From positions 1-20,631 of IMG/VR virus record IMGVR_UViG_3300026367_000024: a stretch of DNA of 20,631 bases; one strand, 5' to 3'. The translations under genes were made by a program, and so were the position numbers. The notes beneath the pieces are model-generated. The model saw nothing but the letters and a program-made list of their open reading frames with translations, was not told the origin of the DNA and made no database searches. This stretch comes from a virus. This document shows, piece by piece, positions 14,360 through 20,631 of the stretch (its first letter is position 1; each line of letters starts with the position of its first letter).

Positions 14360-17321
14360 GGCTGTGTCGTCTGATTTGCTTATCTTTTTGAGGGGTCTCC
14401 GAGTGGAAACCGATAAGGTCATTAGGCGCGAACATGTTGAAATCTTGGGACAACGCAATCATCCCTAGTTGTACATGTTCAAAATCTTTAGAACCTTCTA
14501 ACACACCGTTATAGACCATACCAGAGGCCATAAATGCGAGGGCATGAAAAAAGTGGTCGTTGTTATTTAACTTAACCCACTTAGCTGCGCCCTCATGTTC
14601 CTCTTCTCGGACCATGTCCGTAAGGTGCAGGACAACATTTGCTTTTTCCATCCCATATCCAGACAAGCTCCATGTCCCTTTGCGGATACCACCGAACACA
14701 TAGTCCAGCATCATTGTTCGTGATACTTGGATGTGGCTGATATTACCTAGGGCGTCTTTCTGTGGGGCTATTTCTCGGTTGTTACCATACTCAACAGGGA
14801 CAATTGCCCCGTTGCTTTTATCCCTAACATCATTAGATAACGGAGTGTAGGGGTATCTATCGAGGGCCCCTTGGATGTTGTAGCTTTCACTCAACCTAGC
14901 AATGGTGCCAAGCAGCTCGTCTTCTCTGCAGCTTGTCATTAGGATGACCGATACCTCAGCAATAGACGATCCCACACCAATAACGATGTGACAGGTCAAG
15001 CCCATATCGATACCAATCCAGTGTTTGTCATTCTTATCAGGCGTCGGGGGGACTTCGGTTCGCATACACCGGGTCACTTGCTCTTCAGATAACTTAATAT
15101 TCTCAGATGTATGGACGTCGCCCAGAACAGTATTCTTAAACCCCTTGATATTATCCCGGGCCTTGTATTTGAATAACGAAGACAGGATGTAGGAGGGAAG
15201 GAGGCGGTTAGTACTAAACGGCCTGACTCGGTACCCTCTCGAGTGAAGCCTACTTGGGAACCGAGGTACCCACTCTCGACGGGAGGTATCGCCAAGGTCA
15301 ATAGGTTTACGGCACTTCTCACAGCACACATACGTGGTGGAGAGGTCGATAACTCCATCATCCAACAGTTTACCGTCGATCATGCTGTAGTCTTCGTAGA
15401 CCTCAGGTAATCCGGGGATAACCACATGCTTGGGGGTAAAGTGGGGGATGTTATGATGGTTGCAGCCAGTGCACTTAAACATGTACTCCATCTGGTCACT
15501 TGACGCATAGGAACGGTGAATACCCACACCCTCATAGGTTGGGGTACTGAATTGCTGGCGTATCCGTAAATCAGAACCCTGCAAACGAGAATCAAACAAC
15601 GCCAACATATCTTTAGGCGTCAAATCCACTTCATCGTTAAACACAATGTCAGCATCGATAGAGGTTGCATCGCCCTCGCTGGCCCCGGTGATGTACATGA
15701 AGTTGGTGCCGATCTTTATCAAGCCCATACTCTGACGCTCAGGGGACGCGAACGCTTTATCAAACTGCACGATAGGCAGGATACGCGCCTGAGAAATACG
15801 CTTAAACATCTTCTCGTTTGGCATCGTGTAGATGAGTGAGATACCATCCATTCTCGATAGAATAGTCAATGACTTACGTATTTGAATCTCAGTATTGTGG
15901 GTGGGGATCATACCTTTGCCACAAAGGTAAAGGTGGGACTCAGAATCAACCGTAATACAACGGGTAGGGACTGACCCCACTTTTTCAACCTTCACCACTC
16001 GTCTTCTCAAAGACTCAGTTGGTCTGCCCTCAGATAAGAGGGGTTGCCTTTCAAGCTTACGAAGTAATCTGAAGACCGGGAGGTTGGTGTAAGCCACAAA
16101 AGAGACTTCTGCAACAGGTTTTTTACCTTGGATAACATGCCCACTCTTCAAGACCCCCCCGCTGGGCGGCCTCCAACGAACTCTAGGTTTTAACCCCAAA
16201 CTGGCGACAAGCTCTTGCACTTGAGCAACTAGCTTTTCACTGGTGTTGTAAAAAGAACACCGCCCTTTTTTGGTAATGCTGCCGTCTGTGTCCATTAACC
16301 CTTGTAACAGGTTAAGTCTTTGAGACACCGAAGCTCGCAAATACTGATTAGGGATATGTTTTTCTTTTCCAATTACGCCCAAGGAGGTGAGCCGGGAGTA
16401 GAGGGTGTCATAGGGAACGGATTCTTCCCTGAATTCTTTGCCAAGGTTTTGGTCTCGGCACTTTTTGCACGTTCCCCAAGGCGCTAGGGTTCCCTCTGTA
16501 GACTTACTGTGCCCTCGAGGGCATAGGTCTGTATCTCGGGGAAGAGTGACGTTGTATTGGAGGGTATTATCTCTCTTGGCTACCAATCGATAGACGTAAC
16601 CAGAGGATTTTATCTGAGTTTCAAAAGCGTCAGCGTCCGACTTAGACACGGTAAACGTGCTGGAATGGGTGTGTCCGTCCCCAAGCCAGTACCCTAAAAC
16701 ATACGGGTCTACCTCAAGGTCTTGAATGGGTGTGTGTAAGGGTTGGGTGTTAGGAATGGCGAAAAGGTTGCGCCCCTTATCATGGTAAATATCTGCCAAC
16801 ACGGAGGTTTTTAAAACCCCTTTTCTAGCATACCCTTTGGCGGGTGTGCCTGTTTTACCATACAACCCGGCCTCACCAAACGCTTTATGGGCTTCAAAAT
16901 ACCACCGATGGTTGGCATCGGAGGTAATGGTTTCCCCCGTATCAAAGGTCAGGGTATAACAATCGTGACCCCGATAGACAGGGGAGATGTAGGTCACGTT
17001 GCAAGGTTTCCCTTGCTCATCAAAGACCACATCCCCCACTTTAAGGTCTCCCATACTCTTCCACCCCAGCAAAGTGGGGATAGGTGTATCCAAGGCTAGG
17101 GCCAGACCAACCTGTGAGGGCTTCATGCAACACAGGTTATCGTGCATATCGTTGGCAATAGCTTCTTGAAATGGGTACCTGTCGAAGGAGAAATTTTTCT
17201 TATTTAGCGACGTGTTCTGACACATCCACTGCCCATGAGTCATGGTGCTGGTGTCGCGGTTGTAGCGTTTTGTTATGGATTTGGCAAATGACAAGCCATA
17301 CGGATTACTCGCGTGAATCAT
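14352..17321 (-). CDS. terL: Large terminase subunit (GpA-like) interrupted by an intein
   Basis: This encodes a 989-aa precursor; splicing out residues 74-476 gives a 586-aa terminase, a normal length for the GpA-like family. The joined extein would read MKPSQVGL-TEIQIRKSL, an intact terminase P-loop. Walker B is DIVFNDEVD (D563, E564). Zinc-type Cys pairs occur at C617/C620 and C666-C670. The nuclease (RNase H-like) acidic residues are probably D772 in WIGIDMG, D821 in GALDRYP and D922 in NDHFFHAL. It drives ATP-dependent packaging and cuts concatemers together with a small subunit and the portal. The ATG at 17321 lacks a Shine-Dalgarno and is preceded by the divergent 25-bp repeat arm instead. 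The stop lies inside the portal start motif. Confidence 0.93.
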   Translation of the reverse strand: MIHASNPYGLSFAKSITKRYNRDTSTMTHGQWMCQNTSLNKKNFSFDRYPFQEAIANDMHDNLCCMKPSQVGLALALDTPIPTLLGWKSMGDLKVGDVVFDEQGKPCNVTYISPVYRGHDCYTLTFDTGETITSDANHRWYFEAHKAFGEAGLYGKTGTPAKGYARKGVLKTSVLADIYHDKGRNLFAIPNTQPLHTPIQDLEVDPYVLGYWLGDGHTHSSTFTVSKSDADAFETQIKSSGYVYRLVAKRDNTLQYNVTLPRDTDLCPRGHSKSTEGTLAPWGTCKKCRDQNLGKEFREESVPYDTLYSRLTSLGVIGKEKHIPNQYLRASVSQRLNLLQGLMDTDGSITKKGRCSFYNTSEKLVAQVQELVASLGLKPRVRWRPPSGGVLKSGHVIQGKKPVAEVSFVAYTNLPVFRLLRKLERQPLLSEGRPTESLRRRVVKVEKVGSVPTRCITVDSESHLYLCGKGMIPTHNTEIQIRKSLTILSRMDGISLIYTMPNEKMFKRISQARILPIVQFDKAFASPERQSMGLIKIGTNFMYITGASEGDATSIDADIVFNDEVDLTPKDMLALFDSRLQGSDLRIRQQFSTPTYEGVGIHRSYASSDQMEYMFKCTGCNHHNIPHFTPKHVVIPGLPEVYEDYSMIDGKLLDDGVIDLSTTYVCCEKCRKPIDLGDTSRREWVPRFPSRLHSRGYRVRPFSTNRLLPSYILSSLFKYKARDNIKGFKNTVLGDVHTSENIKLSEEQVTRCMRTEVPPTPDKNDKHWIGIDMGLTCHIVIGVGSSIAEVSVILMTSCREDELLGTIARLSESYNIQGALDRYPYTPLSNDVRDKSNGAIVPVEYGNNREIAPQKDALGNISHIQVSRTMMLDYVFGGIRKGTWSLSGYGMEKANVVLHLTDMVREEEHEGAAKWVKLNNNDHFFHALAFMASGMVYNGVLEGSKDFEHVQLGMIALSQDFNMFAPNDLIGFHSETPQKDKQIRRHSRN
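15894..17102 (-). mobile_element. Class 3-type intein with LAGLIDADG homing endonuclease in terL
   Basis: The intein spans precursor residues 74-476 (403 aa). It starts ALALDTPIPTLLGWKSM and ends MIPTHN before Thr477. The first residue is Ala, not Cys or Ser. W140 two residues after the block B His138, C455 in block F (TRCITVDSESHLYL) and T474 in block G match the W/C/T triplet of class 3 inteins, in which the block F Cys makes the first attack. The inserted endonuclease has LAGLIDADG motifs VLGYWLGDG (208-216, D215) and LQGLMDTDG (339-347, D346). Between them sits a CxxxH...CxxC zinc-type element (C267, H271, C285, C288). All residues look intact, so splicing and homing may both be active. 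It lies exactly in the P-loop. Confidence 0.88.
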
Positions 17322-17325
17322 ATAC

Positions 17326-17350
17326 TATCGTCAATTTCAATTTGTGGCGC
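17326..17350 (-). repeat. 25-bp inverted-repeat arm, terL side
   Basis: The + strand reads TATCGTCAATTTCAA then TTTGTGGCGC. It matches the reverse complement of 17431-17455 at 23 of 25 positions. The core ATTGACGATA equals the start-site motif core. The terL ATG lies 5 nt beyond its inner-most conserved base pair side. Confidence 0.8.
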
Positions 17351-17388
17351 GACCATACCTGACATTTTACTTTTTATGAATACTAAAC

Positions 17389-17417
17389 TTGAAGATTTAG
17401 GTGTGGGGAGCTTTTAT
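17389..17417 (+). promoter_or_regulatory. Possible rightward promoter
   Basis: TTGAAG (17389-17394) and TTTTAT (17412-17417) are 17 nt apart. Transcription would start near 17424, leaving the downstream repeat arm in the leader of the rightward mRNA. TATCAT at 17422-17427 is an alternative -10. Confidence 0.35.
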
Positions 17418-17430
17418 CGGGTATCATGTG

Positions 17431-17455
17431 GCACCACAATTTGAAATTGACGATA
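17431..17455 (+). repeat. 25-bp inverted-repeat arm, rightward-operon side
   Basis: It reads GCACCACAAT then TTGAAATTGACGATA and ends 2 nt before the ATG at 17458. It is the mirror partner of 17326-17350. The CACAA...TTGAA extension is absent from the other motif copies, so the conserved unit here is larger than the ribosome-site motif. Confidence 0.8.
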
Positions 17456-17457
17456 TT

Positions 17458-17946
17458 ATGAGTAGCCCAAAACCCTATTACCCAGAGCTAACCCCAGACG
17501 TAAAGAAGTTTCTCACCCTCGTGCCCAAGCTCATGCAGACACACGCTGATTATCTGACCCACCCTGAGTGCCCGTATGAAGAAGAGGTCGTGTTACTGCA
17601 GCGATTATTTGCCCCACAGAACCAAGAACTCAACCCCAAAAATATCGAGTTCTACCTAAACAAAGATATTGATATCGCAGAAGAGTCCCAAGCCCTGTAC
17701 TGGGAGATTAAGACGGTCAAAGCCAACATGGGCACCGACGAAACCTCCGAAAAAGTAGCCGTATTCCGCTTGATGACCACCTTGCTTGAGAAGATCCTGA
17801 CCCTAAAAGAAAAAGCCGAGGGGTTAGAGCACTTTGAGCAGTTCAAAACAATGATCATTAACACCTTAGACAGGTACTTAGACTCCCAACAGAAGTCAGA
17901 TTTCTGCCAGCAGATGGATGACATGTTTGGGCCCACGAAGGAGTAA
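17458..17946 (+). CDS. Small phage protein, candidate small terminase subunit
   Basis: This 162-aa acidic protein starts MSSPKPYYPELTPDVKKFLT. It has an N-terminal segment with PECPYEEEVVLLQRLFAP and a long helical C-terminal half (YWEIKTVKANMG, then FRLMTTLLEKILTLKEKAEG). A helical oligomerisation region with Leu/Glu/Lys spacing of this kind occurs in some small terminase subunits and packaging-associated proteins. The assignment is weak and also rests on lying next to, though divergent from, terL. No helix-turn-helix is obvious. The start at ATG 17458 directly follows the 25-bp repeat; the frame is open back to 17401 but that part contains the repeat. Its 3' end contains the AAGGAG ribosome site of the next gene. 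It could equally be an early replication accessory protein. Confidence 0.6.
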   Translation: MSSPKPYYPELTPDVKKFLTLVPKLMQTHADYLTHPECPYEEEVVLLQRLFAPQNQELNPKNIEFYLNKDIDIAEESQALYWEIKTVKANMGTDETSEKVAVFRLMTTLLEKILTLKEKAEGLEHFEQFKTMIINTLDRYLDSQQKSDFCQQMDDMFGPTKE

Positions 17947-17949
17947 CCG

Positions 17950-20631
17950 ATGTTAGACCTACTCATCCCGCAACTGATAAAGTACATTCCTGTTGGCCGG
18001 GTATACAAGCTGAGCCTGACCAGCGCCATGAAACCCACGCGCTCCATGGAAAAGCTTCTCAAGGATATCCCGGGGAAGACCTATTTCTGTTTATCGCTCA
18101 AGAGCTCAAAGTTCGGGGGCGTGCTGATCACTGACCAAACCCTCGCCCTCAACAATGGGGTAGTGCCGCCTATTGGCGCGTTAAAGCTCAATACGTTGGA
18201 CGGGGACCTGTACCTGTTCAAGCAGGAAACCTTTATCAGCCCAGGGGTGAAGAAAGGTGAAGACTACGAGTTACGGGACCCAGACTCAGGGGATATTTTC
18301 GGCTACTTCATCTTATCGGATACACCCTTGGTCATCCCCGAGCAAGAGGAGTACGTGCAGGTATCGAAACTGGCTGACCCAGATATACTCCCACCCGCTT
18401 GGAGAGTGCTCGGTTACACAAGTGAAGTTGTAACCAGCCATACAAGAATAAACAATGACTACCAAGTAAAAGCCAAGATGGACCACCTGATTGGGGGGGT
18501 AGCCTATAGCGCCTATTTGGACACAACCCCGCTGACTGATTACCTAGACGAAATCAAATCCCTGTACACCCAGCAGCAAGAAAAGGACTTACCACTTAGC
18601 ACGTACTATGACGCCTTGGGAGCCGCGCTATTTAGCACCCACAGAAAAACAGGATGGTTGTTGCCACCGAAGTTTGACCCAACAGGCATACTCAAACTAC
18701 CGATCCCAAGCCAGATTACATTTGATGAAATGAAAGCACTGGCGTTCGAGGGACTATCCGAGAATATCAACAACGCAGGAAAACGGATGGAGTTGGTACT
18801 CGAGTGGATAACACTGATAGCCAAGTCAGCCGTAGTCAAACCTGTGGAAGTCGTATTGCTAGTCAAGTTTTTGGCAACGCAGTCCCACTTGGGGTTGCAC
18901 CAGAACGAAATGAAAAGACAGATTAGCCAGCAGCGAGTGCAACACTTTGTTGGGCAGTTCGGAGATGCCTCGACCGAGATCCTCACCCAGAGACTCGAAG
19001 CGCAAAAAGGCTACAAATGCCCCGACCAGAAAAACATGTGGTGGTGGGACGGAGTGAAGTACATCAGAGTATCAGACCAAGTCATCAGGCAGACGGGGAA
19101 AGACTACTCGAACTTCGTGCTCGGCTGCTTACAGGCCATGTTAACCCCTCGAGGATTTACAGCCCGACTCAACTCAATGCAACTCGAAGCCGTAAAAAGC
19201 TACTTCGTAGAACCTTTGTGCACCATACCCGAGGACCAGCAGCCGTTCGGGGCAGTCAACTTACTTGACGGAGTCCTAAAAATTGACGGGCAGGTCACGG
19301 CCCCGAATAAATCGTATGGGTTCAACTACACCTTACCGCTGACCAAAGCTGACTTAGTCAACGCACAACCCCCAGCCGAGTTTTTGGCCATGCTAGAAAA
19401 CTATTGGGGCCACAGAGAAGACTGCCATACCTTGGTAGATGGGCTGCAGGAGGCTTTTGCCGCGACCCTCTTTCAAGTTGCCACCCGGTATCAAAAAGCA
19501 TTCATGCTTTACGGGGTAGCCAACTCTGGGAAGACGCAGGTATTAAATATCCTAAGAGGGCTGCTACCCGGGTACAAAACCGTGAGCGTCGATCCTAGTT
19601 TATGGGCGGCAAGACGAAACGCAGGGAAATTCCCAGACGCGATGTTGAACGTGTGCCCGGAGCTGGCCGAAGATTCCTCCATCAGAAGCGAAACCTTCAA
19701 ACAAGTTATCGATGGGTCGAACCTAACTCACGCCTCAATAGGGGGAGCCCCCATCAGATCGCTAGCCGCCCATTGGTTTGCCAGCAATCACCTCCCGCGG
19801 TCAAGTGATAACTCGATGGGATTTGCAAGACGCTGGTTCATTTTCCCCTTTGAAAAAGCCATCCACAGCAAAGCAACCCTAAAACAAAGCGCCTCAAACC
19901 CCCTAGTTAGCGCCTCAAACAGCCCTATACCAAATAGTGCCTGTGAAAACACGGCAGAAATAGTCGATATTGGGGCCAAAATACTCAATAAAGAGCGCAA
20001 ATCACTGTTGATATGGGCGATTTCAGGCGGTATTAGGCTAGATAAAGCCCAAAGTTACTCATTACCATCAGATAACGCCAAAAACATGCTTAAAATCCAT
20101 AACTTTAACAATACCTTGAGCCGTTACTTATGCGAGAGCAATCGTGTTGAATGTGTGTGGGACAGTCAAACTTACAGTCAGTTGATGGTATTGAGCAAAG
20201 AAGCGCTAATAGAATCCTTGAAAAGCGCCCCCTATCTTATGATGACGGACTTGATCCGAGACGATGAGGCGTGGATAAAATCCAAAGGACTGGGCATTCG
20301 GGTCCTCAACTCCTTATCAGGAGTAGAAGCCAACCAGTGCATCGAAGATCAGGGCGAGGCCCTACACATAATAAACGCCGGGGCAGAGCAGGGGGTGGTC
20401 GTTTTCGGGGTGAGGTTCTCCACGAAAAAATCTTTGGGGAAGGGGGTGGGGGTGGTAGAGGGGAAGGGGACGGTCGGGGGGACGGTCGGGGGGAAAGGGA
20501 CGGGGAAGGGGGTGGCCAAGAAGGTTCGCCCAACTTCTAAACCCCTCCCTTGGGAAGAGGGGGGCAGGGGCATCCCGGCTGGAACAGGAAAAGTCGGGTA
20601 CGTGGACAAGTGTAGTGGCAGAGGACGTGCG
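17950..20631 (+). CDS. SF3 helicase of phage replication (P4/D5-like), 3' end outside window
   Basis: This frame is open for all 894 codons from ATG 17950 to the window end, so the protein is partial. The SF3 core is clear. Walker A is GVANSGKT (522-529). A Walker B-like E571 lies in LNVCPELAED, motif C (sensor) is FASNHLPR with N613, and an Arg pair R627-R628 lies in GFARRWFIFPF. A D5/P4-like segment with MWWWDGVKY (363-371) precedes it. The first ~300 residues show no archaeo-eukaryotic primase motif that I can identify, so a priming role is not claimed. It likely unwinds phage DNA at replication. The ribosome site AAGGAG lies 6 nt before the ATG, inside the previous gene, and the gap is 3 nt. 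Oddities are a Ser/Ala/Asn-rich insert after the sensor (residues ~645-665) and a Gly/Lys/Val-rich low-complexity tail (~815-860). Confidence 0.88.
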   Translation, partial: MLDLLIPQLIKYIPVGRVYKLSLTSAMKPTRSMEKLLKDIPGKTYFCLSLKSSKFGGVLITDQTLALNNGVVPPIGALKLNTLDGDLYLFKQETFISPGVKKGEDYELRDPDSGDIFGYFILSDTPLVIPEQEEYVQVSKLADPDILPPAWRVLGYTSEVVTSHTRINNDYQVKAKMDHLIGGVAYSAYLDTTPLTDYLDEIKSLYTQQQEKDLPLSTYYDALGAALFSTHRKTGWLLPPKFDPTGILKLPIPSQITFDEMKALAFEGLSENINNAGKRMELVLEWITLIAKSAVVKPVEVVLLVKFLATQSHLGLHQNEMKRQISQQRVQHFVGQFGDASTEILTQRLEAQKGYKCPDQKNMWWWDGVKYIRVSDQVIRQTGKDYSNFVLGCLQAMLTPRGFTARLNSMQLEAVKSYFVEPLCTIPEDQQPFGAVNLLDGVLKIDGQVTAPNKSYGFNYTLPLTKADLVNAQPPAEFLAMLENYWGHREDCHTLVDGLQEAFAATLFQVATRYQKAFMLYGVANSGKTQVLNILRGLLPGYKTVSVDPSLWAARRNAGKFPDAMLNVCPELAEDSSIRSETFKQVIDGSNLTHASIGGAPIRSLAAHWFASNHLPRSSDNSMGFARRWFIFPFEKAIHSKATLKQSASNPLVSASNSPIPNSACENTAEIVDIGAKILNKERKSLLIWAISGGIRLDKAQSYSLPSDNAKNMLKIHNFNNTLSRYLCESNRVECVWDSQTYSQLMVLSKEALIESLKSAPYLMMTDLIRDDEAWIKSKGLGIRVLNSLSGVEANQCIEDQGEALHIINAGAEQGVVVFGVRFSTKKSLGKGVGVVEGKGTVGGTVGGKGTGKGVAKKVRPTSKPLPWEEGGRGIPAGTGKVGYVDKCSGRGRA
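19891..19920 (+). repeat. Direct 12-bp repeat in the helicase insert
   Basis: AGCGCCTCAAAC occurs at 19891-19902 and 19909-19920, in frame, giving two SASN peptides. It lies in the low-complexity insert (SASNPLVSASNSPIPNSA) after the SF3 sensor motif. Confidence 0.75.
20389..20518 (+). repeat. G-rich low-complexity tract with tandem 12-bp repeat
   Basis: The coding strand carries many G-runs of three to six. Included is GGGGACGGTCGG in two tandem copies around 20467-20490. At least four closely spaced G-runs at 20439-20470 could form a G-quadruplex in DNA or mRNA. Translation stays open and gives a Gly/Lys/Val/Thr-rich stretch. Confidence 0.7.
20542..20562 (+). repeat. Small inverted repeat in helicase coding sequence
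   Basis: CCCCTC (20542-20547) pairs with GAGGGG (20557-20562) around a 9-nt loop that is itself partly palindromic (CCTTGGG). It follows the G-rich tract and resembles bacterial interspersed GC-rich palindromes. Confidence 0.45.

Larger units (their letters stand above)
17322..17457. promoter_or_regulatory. Divergent control region between terL and the rightward operon
   Basis: This 136-bp gap separates the two diverging transcription units. Its ends are the arms of the 25-bp inverted repeat. The middle is A/T-rich (17360-17400) and holds a plausible rightward promoter. On the leftward strand only a TAAAAT -10-like hexamer is seen, without a good -35 partner. Neither first gene has a recognisable Shine-Dalgarno. 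Confidence 0.6.

Noticed and set aside
17950-18900. Archaeo-eukaryotic primase domain in the N-terminal part of the helicase
   Set aside because: No convincing hDhD and sxH motifs were found; only the D5-like segment and SF3 core are supported.
20306-20609. Proline-rich leftward frames opposite the helicase tail
   Set aside because: They are the complement of the G-rich tract and lie antisense to a continuous helicase frame.

Overview
This window is part of the genome of a long-tailed, siphovirus-like double-stranded DNA phage or prophage (Caudoviricetes). The host cannot be fixed from the sequence. A complete head and tail morphogenesis module with an HK97-fold capsid protein and a tape-measure protein of about 1590 residues supports this. 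Average composition looks moderate in GC, CTAG is not avoided, and there are no bacterial housekeeping genes, rRNA or tRNA.

Layout. From 17321 down to 215, the minus strand carries a classic packaging-to-tail order: large terminase (terL, interrupted by an intein), portal, a prohead protease with a fused and probably nested scaffold, a putative decoration protein, major capsid protein, a small acidic protein, three or four connector/neck proteins, tail terminator, tail tube, two tail-assembly-chaperone frames joined by a -1 frameshift, and tape measure. Intrinsic terminators sit just after the capsid and tail-tube genes, the two products needed in most copies. One small gene (6622-6936) points the other way inside this operon and looks like a tandem ribbon-helix-helix regulator. 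To the right, a 136-bp divergent control region (17322-17457) separates terL from a rightward operon. That operon holds a 162-aa protein (possibly the small terminase) and a large SF3 helicase that starts at 17950 and runs off the window end still open.

Regulation. A motif of the form GGAA(A)TTGACGATG overlaps the start codon of six leftward genes. Its core recurs in front of terL and the rightward operon as a 25-bp inverted repeat (23/25 identical), where no Shine-Dalgarno is visible. The first ~170 bases hold a structured segment that resembles the 3' end of an IS200/IS605 TnpB guide (omega) RNA; any tnpB would lie outside the window.

Most notable points: the terL intein begins with Ala and has the Trp/Cys/Thr signature of class 3 inteins, interrupting the ATPase P-loop; a canonical U_UUU_UUU slippery heptamer lies in the chaperone gene; the 25-bp divergent inverted repeat; and a G-rich, repeat-bearing, quadruplex-prone tail on the helicase gene.
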